From Quercus robur (Eukaryota > Streptophyta > Magnoliopsida > Fagales > Fagaceae): DNA of 64,000 nt. The notes beneath the pieces were generated by a model. The model searched no databases and was not told the origin of the DNA. It worked only from the letters and a program-made list of their open reading frames with translations. Each line of letters opens with the position of its first letter. Position 1 is the stretch's first letter. Position numbers and translations under genes: made by a program. Shown piece by piece: positions 23,657 to 35,815 of this stretch. The stretch covers positions 81,613,862-81,677,861 of the forward strand of contig NC_065535.1 in NCBI RefSeq assembly GCF_932294415.1. The letters are read 5' to 3'.

Positions 23657-26600
23657 TCACTCATTCACTGCCTCTTCCTTCTCTATGGACTTTCCCTCAT
23701 CTGCAATGTGGAATCCTTCAATCTTGCGTGAAACCTCTTCTGCAGTTACCTTCACCTTTCCAGTCGATCCATTTGCTGTGAGTGTCTCAGTGTCATCATG
23801 AGTCAGAGGGCCTGTCTGCCATATTCTGATGGTTCCATCCTCAGACCCAGAGGCATATGACTCTCCTCCTGGTGAGAAACGCACACAGTGTACAGGACCA
23901 TGGTGACCCTTATTGCATGCTGCATCCAAATAAAAATAAATGATTACAGCATACATATAAGAAACTCAGCGAAAGATTAAAAGATCTTTACATCCTCAGA
24001 CAGGCCATCCAATCTAACCCTACATGCAGTTTAAATCGAAACATATTACAACTCAGACTATCAAATAAATAACCACATGGAAAATCAATAAACCCAGAAA
24101 GAAGTATGAAAAAATCTATACAATGAAATCATGTAACATTAGGATATTTTTAAGCAGATCCAATTTAAGTTGGAACACATACCAATCTCGTCACCAGTAT
24201 GAAAATCAAATACACGAATCCACATATCTTCTCCTCCAGCAATAAACTTATTCCCATACTTTGGTTCCAATGAAGCTGATTCTACTGTGCACGGCATGTT
24301 GTAGCTTTTCACTAACCCAAAGCTTGAAAACAAATAAAAGATCATAAGCCATGAGAACTGCAATTATGGCACCAGAAACAGACTAAACCTGGCTTGAAAC
24401 TCACTAGTTTGCATCCCAGAACTTAACAGTAGAACCATCAGCAGTCGTGATATAGCGACCATCTTGACTCACTTCAGCACTGGTCACAGATGACTTGGTC
24501 TCAAGTGTTTGGACTATTTTACCACTTCTTACATCCCATAATCTGTTGTAAATTTACTAGAAACTTAAGTAAAATTTAGGCAAAAAACATTAGCTTCAAC
24601 AAGTAATACTCAAACAAAAGTGGCTTCAACAGTGCATGTTTATACCTTACACCCCCCATATCAGTACAAGAACTTAAAATTGTCTGATCACTATGAAGCC
24701 ATTCAACAGTTCTGACTGAACCAGGAGACTTATCAACTTCTCTTGGAGGTGCATCTGGACGATTTAAATCATATATACGAAGGATTTTCTCTATTCCCCC
24801 AGTGAGTAAAAGGTGTGTGTCCTGTTCTCAGATTAAAAAAATAGAGTGAGATACACAGAAACACATAGTTGGGAAGAAATAGGCAAACCCATATTTTAAG
24901 TGTCCACAAACAACTATTCCCCATTTCAACAACAGACAACATAAAAATGAGCAACAATGAATGATTCCACCAGAACGACAACAGCTATAGTGTAAATGGA
25001 TCCAACCATAAAAATAAAATAGACGCTAGCTAAAACCGAAGGATAACTAGATGAACAATAAGTATAGATAAAAATAAAGGGAAAAAATACTTAACCCCAT
25101 GTGGTATTGTTTTATTTGTAAACCATTAAAAACACCTGAAGATAAAGAGTAATTTGCTCACTGATGGGGTTTTGTGTATTTTTACCTAAATTAAAACCAA
25201 TGTGTACGGTAAAAAGTCCAAAAGGCAGTGTTGATCACAAGAAGTTAGCACATAGAACTTGCACCGTACTTGCAGAAAAGTACTAAAGCAGCTCCCTAAT
25301 GTCACGTCCACCAACAAAAATAGAAGGAATAACAACCAAAATCCAATTAAAGGTAACTCCCCGGAGAGAGATACCCATTTGGTAACTATTTTCATATGTA
25401 CAATAATTGGCGTTCGTGACAGAATTAATATTGCCAGAAATTATTTTCTTGAATCCATTAAGGAGTGGTCAATGTAGCTTGAACCCTAAAAAATATGGGA
25501 AAGATAAGGCCCCAAGAAATGGAAATTACTCAGTATTTTTAACTGAGTTGCTCTAAACAAATCACTATACACTAATATTAAGTCTCCTCAATCCACCTCC
25601 CATATTTTCCTCTGCTCTGTCCATACACTCTGTCCATCTGTGTGCATGGATGCATGTGTGTGTGTGAAATCTGAAATACTGATGGAATCACTCATGTACT
25701 TATGTACATAAATACAAGTAAAACTTAGATACAGATCCTTAGGTGCAATAAATTAGGTTCCCCGATTGAATTCAAACACATAATTGTATTGAATTTAATC
25801 GTCCTCAGAGAAGATAACACTATTTATACTTCATTGGGTCAATGCATCCATGTGTTTGAATTACATGGGGAAACTTACGTACTACACCTAAGAAATTGTA
25901 CCTAAATTTTCCCTCATAAGCACTTGGACAGTTGGAACTATTTGAAATAATCCAAAAAAATAAGGAGTAATAATGATAATGAACCAAAAAAAAAAAAAAA
26001 ACTCAAATCTACCTCAGAAAAAGCGCAGGCTCGAACAATGTGCTTGTGTTCAAAAGAGTGCAACTCATCGCCTGTTAATGCATCCCACACTTTCCTGCAC
26101 ATGAAATCAAGGCACATAATATAATAACTTTTAATCAACACACAATACTTTTTTTATGAGTAATCAATAAACACAACTTAATGAGATGTGGCATTCATTT
26201 CAGTCTTTCTTAGATTATGGAACTATAATGTTGAATATAACTACTTTAAACTATAACCCCACTCATTTATTCTTTTTTGGGGGGATAAATTATTAAAAAC
26301 GAAACCAAAACACTCAACTAACAGTAAATGTGTTTTCTGCTGATAAGATGTAAAACAAACCATCAAGTACAACAGCAGACTTGCCAATCTTCCAGCTTTT
26401 AGATAAGTAAATAAAGACTAGAAATGCATGGTCAATATGTTTAGAATACAGTGGAAAATAAGGAGAATATCTTTTAAAATGCTGTACAGACAATGCCAAA
26501 ACCAAAAAGATACCTAAGTCTCAACAAAATCACACAGAAAATGCTAATATTGCACAGCAATAAACAATTTGAAAAAGTCTCCTGGGTAAGTTGAACATAA

Positions 26601-27900
26601 AAAAAGTTCCAATGGTTTTTTTTTTTTTTTTTTTTTTTGATAATTCAATTGTCACAACAAGTGGGGTAGGGGGGATTCAGACCCTAATTCTCCTCATAAG
26701 GGAGACCAAACAATGCCAGTGAGCTTCAAAGCTCTTGGCAGTTCCAATGTTTCAAATAAATTTCTCTTCCAAACATAATTTTCTAAATGATTTTACTGCC
26801 ACACAGAGTTTAAAGCATTTATCAAATGCATTAAAAGATCAATTAAACATAAACAAGGAAAAAAAATATAATCACATACGCAGTAAAGTCTGCAGAACCA
26901 GTAGCAGCACGTAAAGCATTAGTATCCAAGCAGCAACTCCACACTGCACCCTTATGTCCTTCAAATGTCCCAATCCAATCTCCGGTCTCTCCATTTCTGA
27001 GCATTGGATTAGAATCTGAGAACCACACAAGTAAAACTCAGACCATCACCTCCATTACATCAAACAAGCTTTGCAAGAAAAATTCATGTATTTACATGTG
27101 TCCCAGTGCCACACTTTCATGTACCATGATTAAGATCAGTGTTAAACATTGGATTAACATAACATATTAAAAAAAAAAAAAACTCCCTTATGTAACACTT
27201 TGTACAATAAAAATGCATATCCAACAACAACAAAGCCTTAGAACCAAAACTATGAAATTGGCTATAGATCCCCAACAGACTAATCAAAGTCATTCACATG
27301 TATTCTTCTCCAGCATTCTATTGTATCCAAAATCATACTTTCTATCACCTTCTTAATTAACACTTCCTTTTTTTCTACGACCTCTACTAATGTTATTTTA
27401 GGTCATTCTCTACCTATGTTCAATCCCTCAACTTGAGTCAAATCGCTCTTACTCTCAAAACAATAACATATATAAACAACTTTAAAATTGTTCACAAAAC
27501 CACAGTTGACACAAATATCCATCTACACAACTGAATTACTTAACAGCTAGTAATTCAATAAACTAATATCTCATTGCCTAACTAGAAAAATTAGGCACAA
27601 CCCAGTCAATAACACCGCAATTTGCTATTGTAATCGATAACCCATTAATTTATTATCCAATTTAACATGACCAAAAAATACTACTAAACAAACAGAACCA
27701 GGTCTCTATCTACCTCATCAAAACTCAACATTAAGATAAGAGAAATAAAATAAATAAATAAATAAATAAATAAAATGCATACCCTTGCTTGCACTGATGA
27801 GGAAAAACCCATCTGGAGTAACTGGACTGTAAAACAGATCCACTACCGGCCGAGAATGGCCATGGCAAACCAGCGGAACAGCCACCCTTTTCTTTTCCAT
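23657..27900 (-). CDS. STRAP-type WD40-repeat protein (seven exons)
   Basis: Homologue of serine-threonine kinase receptor-associated protein, like Arabidopsis At1g52730. Exons in transcript order: 27783-27900, 26880-27015, 26013-26094, 24646-24821, 24405-24542, 24183-24322, 23657-23919. All junctions are GT/AG, the phases agree, and they sum to 350 codons plus stop, close to the family's ~343 residues. The start [20 protein letters not shown] and internal [40 protein letters not shown], and [12 protein letters not shown] are WD40 blades that should form one seven-bladed propeller. Animal STRAP is a scaffold that binds the SMN complex and TGF-beta receptors; the plant role is less defined. 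A SINE sits in intron 2. No defect is seen, so the gene should be functional. Confidence 0.93.
26615..26739 (-). mobile_element. tRNA-derived SINE in STRAP intron 2
   Basis: Flanked by a perfect 10-bp duplication AGTTCCAATG (26605-26614 and 26740-26749). Read on the minus strand it begins TGCCAAGAGC, has a B-box-like GGTCTGAATCCCCCC, and ends in a ~23-base A-tail (plus-strand T-run 26616-26638). At about 125 bp it is complete from head to tail. Confidence 0.88.
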
Positions 27901-28300
27901 CACTTACAATAACAACAATACCAACAAAACCTAATTACTAACAGTTTTTTTTTTTTTTTTTTTTTAATTTACGGGTTTTTTGTGTGATCTGTAATATAAA
28001 TTTTAAAATATATATATTGGAAACCCTAACCCTAAAAAATCTACAGGAAATTGGTGCGAGAGAGAAATGGCGGTATTTTGAACACAGGTGGGAATTAATC
28101 CACACCTCCTAACCCTCAACAATGGCTCTGATATATGATTACAAGTAAAATAGATATTTGGGATATGAAAAGTTAAGAAAGATAAAACAAAAATTGAAAA
28201 ATTCTAATATATAAAATACTATTTGTTAGAGAACAGAGCAAAGTGTAAGAAGGGCTAAGCGCAAAGGAGAAATAGAAGTGGATCTGCTCTTATATAGCCT
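27901..28300 (-). promoter_or_regulatory. STRAP promoter and 5' UTR with telo-box
   Basis: A TATA box TATATAAG lies on the minus strand (complement of 28289-28296), about 390 bp upstream of the ATG. AAACCCTAACCCTAA at 28021-28035 is a double telo-box, a motif enriched in plant translation and housekeeping gene leaders. A 23-bp T-run lies at about 27944-27966. Confidence 0.6.
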
Positions 28301-30063
28301 GCTGACTTTTATTTATTTATTTATTTTTTTTTAATATTTATATATTTCAGGTTTTTCCTTTTTTCTTTTTTATTTTTTTCTTGGGAAATTTGATTTGATT
28401 TGATTTTGATTTTGATTTTTTTTTTTTTTTACTACGTTTCAAGGATTTTGTTATCGTACATGCGGTGCGGTACTAGTACAATAGTACTAGGTTACTATAT
28501 AAGCTGATCTGAATCTTTGAAAACATATGTATGTTCAAAAAAACGTTAATTTTGAAAAGAATAAAGTGGCATATATCCATAAAATATTAAAATCCGACAC
28601 CGACATGACTAGTCGAACGCAAAGTAGAATGGGACCTAATAAAAAAAATAGCGCAATCTACTTGCCTTTTAACCTTTTTACTTGGTTGATGTTGTTGGTT
28701 ATCCAATCCGGCAATACCTGAATATTGTCTTTAGATGGCAGACCATATGTTATGCTCTGAGAAAGTGAGATCTCGTGTGGCCAAGATGGTAGGATAACTC
28801 TCCATCCTAACTCTATTCTGCTTGATGATTCACTTATCTCTTGGCACAATAAGAAATAAAAAAATAATTTTATAGCTTACTCCTCCTCATAACCCCTTTT
28901 TGCTTGATGATTCACTTATATCTTGGCACAATAAGAAATAAATTTGTTGTGGATTGATTAATTAACTCATTACAATAAATTTCTTTATTTATGAACCACA
29001 CCCCTAATCCTCAATACGAGCCTTGCATGAGAAATGGTCCGGTACTAGGAGTTCACAAGATATGGTTCGAGGGGAGAGAAGTTCTGCTAAAGCTTAGCGA
29101 ATATGTCGCTTTGAGCATCAATGAGCACTCCAAAACTCAAGTCAACTGCTAATTTTGGAAAGCAAAAGGTTGAAGGGAAGATCTTGAGTTATGGCTTACC
29201 TCTATCCAACAAAGACGGGGAAGGGTATGTATACTCTTTACAGCAAGTGTGGCATGGTAGGGGGCATTATTGCTTTACAATGCTACTTTTCGCTGATGGG
29301 ATAACCTCTTGTTGAGACAATTTGATGGGATGAGGTAGGTTGACCACAAGTAGTACAATCGTGACTATCTTGGGTCGGCCTTGTCTTGGATGAATTTTCC
29401 CTTATACTCTATGTTTATTTAGTAGCCTCCCACTAAACTATTGTTGCTTAATCTAGCACAAAAGCATAGTATTGTGTCATAATAGACACCACTTTTGACC
29501 TCCTTTGATTATGAAAGTTGGAGAAGGATATGAGAGTTTCTTTTTTCTTTTCTTCTAGTACTCTTGTATATTGTAATATTTATATTGCCTGCCTATACTT
29601 TTGTCTTCCATGGAAATGACTAAAACTCATTGAGATCGATTGTCACTGATTTGTCACCATCTCCTTCAGGGCTATATACAATTTCATTGTATTGCCTCTC
29701 ATGGTTAACTTGCTAATTTTTTCACCAAATCACTTTCTCCAGTGCATTTTATTGTTTTTTTTTATTATCAAAACTTAAGCTAGTTTTTTTTGTGATACAT
29801 ATTGATCCTTAATGGGACTCTTAGAATATTCAACCCTCCACTTTTATAGGCTCAATGTACTCTATATACTATTCAATTGTTCATTTCGTACTATTTTTTT
29901 TGGCTGAATAATAGTTTTCATGACCAAATGAAACAAAAACTACAAAAAGGCGGAACAATAATCATCATGCTTTTAGTTTCCCCCATGAAAATTTTAGTGA
30001 TGGAGGAGACATAGATGAATAGATGTTTCCTCATGCTTAATCAAAAAGGGCCCACTTTGTGAT
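28301..30063. other. Gene-free stretch between STRAP promoter and hAT element
   Basis: AT-rich intergenic DNA. A 60-bp direct repeat around CTGCTTGATGATTCACTTAT occurs near 28817 and 28901. The only open frame of note (29121-29315) has no recognisable domain. Confidence 0.5.
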
Positions 30064-30071
30064 GTTGTCAG

Positions 30072-30591
30072 TAAGGGTCTACACGGGCTGGACTAGAGGG
30101 TTTCTTCAACCCAACCCGACCTTATCGAGTTGAGAAATTCCTAACCCAATCCTTCAAATGTGTAGAAACCAACTTGACCCATGCCAACCCACATTGGCCA
30201 TGTTGAGTTGTGATGGATCGATGGGTTGTAAATGCATGTTTTATGTCTTGTAAAAAATTGGGGTTTCATAATTTATTTAAACACATTTTTCAATGAATTA
30301 TTACAATTCATATAACATGCTTAAATTATATTCCAAATTTCCAAATTCATCAAACATAATTCTTAGGAACCAAAATCAATCAAACTAAAAAATAAAAATA
30401 AGGATAACAAAAAAAAAATAAAAAAACTTATATATATGGTGGATCCAATTAGATCAAATGGATTAAAAAAACTATCAACCCAAATTTGACCCAACCTATG
30501 ACTCAAAGCAAAATACCAACCAACCCAATTTACCAACCAACAAAAATTGTGGGTCAATTTTGTCGGTTGGTGTGTTAGATACATACCTGTA
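30072..30591. mobile_element. Small non-autonomous hAT-like element
   Basis: 520 bp flanked by GTTGTCAG (30064-30071) and GTTGTGAG (30592-30599), an 8-bp duplication with one mismatch. The left end is TAAGGGTCTACACGGGC and the right reverse-complements to TACAGGTATGTATC. Subterminal regions are rich in CCAACCC/GGGTTGG motifs on both sides, typical of plant hAT derivatives. No coding capacity. Confidence 0.65.
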
Positions 30592-30599
30592 GTTGTGAG

Positions 30600-31365
30600 A
30601 AACCTTCCCTATAGGAATGAATAAGAATCCAATCAATAAAGGAATTTAAAATTGATATACTCCTAGCAATGATGGAAATTAATAGCCCAATGACAAGAGG
30701 TTGAGGAGTCTTAGAGTGGTGGAATTACATTCAATGCATGTCCTTCACAAATTACAAAATTAAATCCCATAGCTACTGTTCTTTACTCTGAGATAGACAG
30801 CTTTAGCTTATGCTTTAAGGGGATCTTGGTCTTGAGTAATCTCTGTCAATACAAAGACGACTTCTCCTTTGTAATCCCTTCCCACTGCCACTATGCAAGC
30901 TTTTTCCTTATTGATAGCTGCATTGGAGTCAATTTTGACAAAATTTAGAGATAGGAAGATCCCATACATTACTCCCTGTACAATTGTATTGATACTGTAC
31001 TATCATTGCATTTCATATTATCAGCTAGGTTAATTGGTCTCTTATGTGCAGTTAAAACGTGTGATTCAGTAATATATCATTGACTTTATTATTTTAACAG
31101 TTTTATGTTTTTTTCTTTTTCTTTTTTTGGTTGAGATAAACAGTCTTATGCTATTTACAAGGCATAAGTCTAATTGTCGAACTCTTTATTTTTATTTTTA
31201 TTTTTTTGGGTTACTTTGCTTTATTACATTTTTAATGCGGTCCTTTAAAAATAAAAAAAAAATAAAAAAATATTTTGTTGCAGTGTGGAATATACCAAGT
31301 TACTCACTTCCCATTCCCAATTAATAAAAAGGTGAAAACGTATAGCTAGCAGCCAAGCGTCGTGC
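30600..31365. other. Gene-free stretch
   Basis: AT-rich DNA with A and T runs near 31110-31270. No gene or element ends recognised. Confidence 0.6.
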
Positions 31366-31369
31366 ATCC

Positions 31370-31490
31370 TTTTTAGTGCGGTAGTCACTCTACAAGTATA
31401 AGTATTTGTGGGGTGTGAGGGGCAAGGGACTGGGTTCAAGTCTCCAGAAGAGAGTTTCACACATATATATACAAAAATTAAGCTAGAGTA
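31370..31490 (+). mobile_element. tRNA-derived SINE
   Basis: The A-box-like TTAGTGCGGTAGTCACTC (31373-31390) is followed by a B-box GGGTTCAAGTCTCC (31432-31445), then TTTCACACATATATAT and a decayed tail. A fragment of the same family (GGCGTGATAGTCACTTTACA) lies at about 48330-48365. I recall this family from oak-family genomes, which is part of the taxonomic guess. Confidence 0.7.
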
Positions 31491-31837
31491 TAAATTTTAT
31501 CTTGTAAATAAATAAATAAATAGAAAAGCAGCTAGGCACATCCACAACTTCAAATTATGATAATAATTTTGTTTATGGCGAGGATAACATAGTAATAAAA
31601 AAAAAAGTAAGATCTTTCATCATTAGAGAGTGAATATCTCTATTTTGAGATGCATAAAAATAAAAATAAAAAGATTGAGATGAAAGGAGTATCAAGTTTA
31701 CTTAAGCAATGGATTTGGATTACATTTTACTTTTTATATCATGATTAGTATCTATTTTTTTACTATTAAATGTCAACTTCATCATGTTTCTTTTCAAGAC
31801 TTTATACGTTTCACTTTATTTTACTCATATTCTTTAT

Positions 31838-32011
31838 ATCGAGACGTTGCTCTTCCCCTTGAAGTCCTGGAATGTCGAGGATAGGGTCATCCTCGGCTGC
31901 TCCACTCGACACTTTGGCCTTTCCCCATTCGTCCTCGGCAAATACCCTCCTCGGCACGGGCCCCGGGCCCTAATAGAGCGTGGGCCGGATCATAAGTTCC
32001 CTGACCCCACA
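31838..32011 (+). mobile_element. 5'-truncated LTR fossil joined to a MITE half
   Basis: 174 bp matching the right end of the solo LTR at 19723-20424 (from CGAGACGTTGCTCTTCCCC to GACCCCACA). It is followed at once by the right half of the TIR-MITE family (32016-32165, ATAGTAAATAATATTCGATT onward). An LTR inserted in a MITE, then loss of the left side of both, explains this. Confidence 0.75.
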
Positions 32012-32015
32012 TATC

Positions 32016-32165
32016 ATATAGTAAATAATATTCGATTGATACAAAATTTGACATGTGTATTAAAAGCATAAATGACATACAATTCAACGATTAAATTATC
32101 AAAATATGCAGTAATATTTTATTTTATTGAGTAAGGCTACAACCAATTTTGTAACTAAATTTTGT
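32016..32165. mobile_element. Right half of TIR-type MITE (family copy 2)
   Basis: Alignable with 7840-7999 and with the reverse complement of 48450-48570, including AAATTTGACATGTGTATTAA and the terminal GTAAGGCTACAACCAATTTT. The left half is absent because of the adjoining LTR fragment. Confidence 0.65.
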
Positions 32166-32525
32166 CTAATTAAAAAATTATCGAAAAAAATTTGAATATT
32201 TTACAAACATATTACATGAATTAAAAAAAGAAGATGATATTGTTAATATTTTTAAATTTAAGATAAATTTTGTTATTTATTTTATATTATTTTAATAGTA
32301 TATCATAATAATTCTTTTAGTAATCAAAGTTGGCAATACAAGTCATACTTGCATGATGTGTCTTGAGTTGTATAGCATAATTTTTCCATGACTTTTTTTT
32401 TTCTTTTGAAAATTCGTATGGCTCGTTATAAATAGATTAAAATCGGTAATATAGTTTAAATTTTTGGAAAATAATATTTTATTTCAAGAGTAAAAATTAA
32501 AAAAAATACATTTTTTTTTAATATG

Positions 32526-33188
32526 TATTAATTTACATCTATTATAATTTGGAATTACTACATTTTCTAATCACAAAAAATACCTAGGGGTATGATGAGT
32601 GTTATGCGTTTGTGGTTGAAATAATGTTTTTATCACAGCCCTAGGTATTTTTGTGATCGAAAAATATAGTAATTCTAAATTACAATGGATGTAAATTATT
32701 AATATTTACCAAAAAAAAAAAAAAAGTCTCTAAGCATACGTACGAGTGCGTGCTCAAAGGCTAGTATTCCGTAATTATCACACGCTTCTTAGAAGCTTTC
32801 TATTTTTTTAAGAGATTACTACATTTTGTAATCATAAAATACATATGATGAATATTGTGCGTTTGTGGGTGAAATAATTTTTTTTATCACAACTCTAGGT
32901 ATTTTTACAGTTCTATCCTCAAGTTTTGTATGGTTGGGATTATTAATACTTATCATGTGCGTACTTAGAAACCCTTTTATTTTTTTTCCTAAAGGCTAAT
33001 GATTTACATTCATTATAATTTGGAATTTCTACATTTTTCAATCACAAAAATAACTAGGGTGTGATGAGAATTATGCGAAAAAAATTATTTCACCCATAAA
33101 TGCCTGAATCTCATCATACCCTGGGTATTTTTGTAATTGAAAAATGTAGAAATTCCGAATTATGATGAATGTAAATCATTAACCTTCA
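32526..33188. repeat. Cluster of three fold-back MITE copies
   Basis: Copy 1 (about 32526-32704) is one long imperfect palindrome: TTAATTTACATCTATTATAA at the left and its inverse ending ATGTAAATTATTAA at the right. Copy 3 (about 33000-33186) has the same structure. Copy 2 (about 32813-32945) is truncated at both ends. The loop carries ATGATGAGTGTTATGCGTTT-like sequence in each. At 32730-32766 a stem-loop followed by CTAGT looks like a decayed Helitron end. Confidence 0.75.
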
Positions 33189-33404
33189 GACAAAAAAAAA
33201 AAATTCAATTGTTATTTTTATTTAGTTAATATTAATTAATTTTGACATCATCGTGGATGAACTATAATTTCAATTTACCATTCTTGTTATCATAACTATC
33301 AATTTTTGGAAAGTATATAAAAAAATGTGTGTGTTTTTGTGTTTTTGAAAACTTGAAATACCTACCAGGTTTAGAATAAATTAATTTAGTTCCCATATTT
33401 GTTG

Positions 33405-33480
33405 AACAAGTTGCGCGGTAGTCTGCTGGTTGCTTCTTATGTGGAACAACCCTTGTGCAAGGGTTCAACCCTCCTGGGCT
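33405..33480 (+). mobile_element. tRNA-like SINE fragment
   Basis: GCGGTAGTCTGCTGGTTGC followed by a B-box-like AAGGGTTCAACCCTCC about 30 bases later. No cloverleaf can be folded, so this is a SINE remnant, not a tRNA gene. Confidence 0.45.
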
Positions 33481-33539
33481 GCGCTTATCATTTTTTAAAA
33501 ATAAAAATAAACTAACCAAACGGAAAACTAACGAAAAAA

Positions 33540-33805
33540 AGAAGCAAACGGAAATTGAATTTCGGCAATCCAACTGACGAAATTTATGTCAGTTTCTCTC
33601 TCCACATTTTTCTTGAATTTCGGCAACATGGATACCGAAATACCAAAATTATATCAGATTTGTCAGTTTCTCTCTCTTCTTTTACTTGTATTTCGGCATC
33701 ACCAATACCGAAAATTGCATCTCTCCTCATTTAGCTAAAAAACTTTGCACAGTATACATAAACCTAATAAACTCTAATTTTTACAATATTGTGCCAAAAA
33801 GACTC
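33540..33805 (+). mobile_element. Terminal fragment of an older relative of the giant MULE
   Basis: Ends ACAATATTGTGCCAAAAAGACTC, close to the right terminus of the giant element (GCAATATTAACCCAAAAGACTC at 47407-47428). It shares with it the TCTCTCCTCA stretch and three TTTCGGCA...TACCGAAA palindromes (about 33555, 33615, 33690). It is clearly diverged and truncated on the left. Confidence 0.75.
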
Positions 33806-33845
33806 CAAGGAGACATGTTCTCTCGTATTCCCAGCAATGTTCATG

Positions 33846-34511
33846 GAGTCTTTTGGGTTAATATTGCAAAAACTGAAATTAATTTGCGTTATAGGTACTA
33901 TTGAAACTTATTTGGGATTTTGAGGAGAGAGACTGAATTTCGGTATCACCGTTGCCGAAATTCAGCCAAAAGTATGAGAGAGAAGATGCAAAAGGAGGAA
34001 AGAGAAAATGTTGAATTTCGGCAACGTGGTTACCGAAATTCGTCTGCCCAGTTCTGCTGCCCAACCCTCTCTCCTATGTGCTCGTGTGTGGAGTGCCCAG
34101 GGGAAAAAAAAAAAAAAAAAAAAAAAGGCAATTGCGGTAATGCAATTGCCGAAATAGGGGAGAAAAAGATTTTTTTTTTTTTTTTTTTTGGTAATTGTCG
34201 CCATGGCCATGCCGAAAAAAAAAAAAAAAAAAAAAGTGGTTCCAAAATATCTGAAAGAGTAAAAAAAAGTAATGTCCACAATATTTTTACAACATTTTCA
34301 CAATAAATCACATGTAATTAATTATTATTAGTTAAAAAAATTTGTGGCAAAGTAATTGTGGCAATAGGATTGCCGAAAATGTGAAAAAAAAAAAAAAAAA
34401 GAATTATGGCAATGGGATTGCCGAAAATGTGAGGAAAAGAAAAAAAAAGAAAAAAAAGAAAAAAAAAAAAGAGAATTGTGGCAATGGGATTGCCGAAAAT
34501 GTGAGGAAAAG

Positions 34512-34548
<37 letters not shown>

Positions 34549-34584
34549 TTGTGGCAATGGGATTGCCGAAAATGTGAGGAAAAG

Positions 34585-34617
<33 letters not shown>

Positions 34618-34722
34618 TTGTGGCAATTGGATTGCCGAAAATGTGAGGAAAAGAAAAAAAAAAAAGAAAAAAAAAGAAAAAAAGAATTGTGGCAATGGGA
34701 TTGCCGAAAATGTGAGGAAAAG

Positions 34723-34753
<31 letters not shown>

Positions 34754-34846
34754 ATTGTGGCAATGGGATTGCCGAAAATGTGAGGAAAAGAAAAAAAAAA
34801 AAAAATAGAATTGTGGCAATGGGATTGCCGAAAATGTGAGGAAAAG

Positions 34847-34881
<35 letters not shown>

Positions 34882-35369
34882 TTGTGGCAATTGGATTGCC
34901 GAAAATGTGAGGAAAAGAAAAAAAAAAAAAAAAAAATTGTGGCAATGGGATTGCCGAAAATGTGAGGAAAAGAAAAAAAAAAAAAAAAAAAAAGAATTGT
35001 GGCAATGGGATTGCCGAAAATGTGAGGAAAAGAAAAAAAAAAAAAAAAAAAAAAGAATTGTGGCAATGGGATTGCCGAAAATGTGAGGAAAAAAAAAAAA
35101 AAAAAAAAAAGAGAATTGTGGTAATGGGATTGCCGAAAATGTGAGGAAAAGAAAAAAAAAAAAAAAATTTGGCAATGGGATTGCCGAAAATGTGAGGAAA
35201 AGAAAAAAAAAAAAAAAAGTGGTTCCAAAATATCTAAAAGAGTAAAAAAAAAGTGTAATGTCCACAATATTTTTACAACATTTTCACAATAAATCATATG
35301 TAATTAATTATTATTAGTTAAAAAAATTTGTGGCAAAGTAATTGTGTCAATTGGATTGCCGAAAATGTG

Positions 35370-35410
<41 letters not shown>

Positions 35411-35784
35411 TTGTGGCAATGGGATTGCCGAAAATGTGAGGAAAAGAAAAAAAAAAAAAAAAAAAGAATTGTGGCAATGGGATTGCCGAAAATGTAAGAA
35501 AAAAAAAAAAAAAAAAGAGAATTGTGGCAATGGGATTGCCGAAAATGTGAGGAAAAGAAAAAAAAAAAAAAAGTGGTTCCAAAATATCTAAAAGAGTAAA
35601 AAAAAAGTGTAATGTCCACAATATTTTTACAACATTTTTACAATAAATCACATGTAATTAATTATTATTAGTTAAAAAAATTTGTGGCAAAGTAATTGTG
35701 GCACTTGGATTGCCGAAAATGTGAGGAAAAAAAAAAAAAAAAAGAGAATTGTGGCAATGGGATTGCCGAAAATGTGAGGACAAG

Positions 35785-35815
<31 letters not shown>

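Noticed and set aside
29121-29315. 64-residue frame between STRAP and the hAT element
   Set aside because: No domain, no splice context and ordinary AT-rich composition; chance frame.
32730-32766. Second Helitron-like 3' end (stem-loop plus CTAGT)
   Set aside because: The stem is poorly paired and the next base is A, not the T expected after Helitron insertion; left as a note only.
33405-33480. Possible tRNA gene (A- and B-box-like motifs)
   Set aside because: No cloverleaf or acceptor stem can be formed; it fits a SINE remnant.
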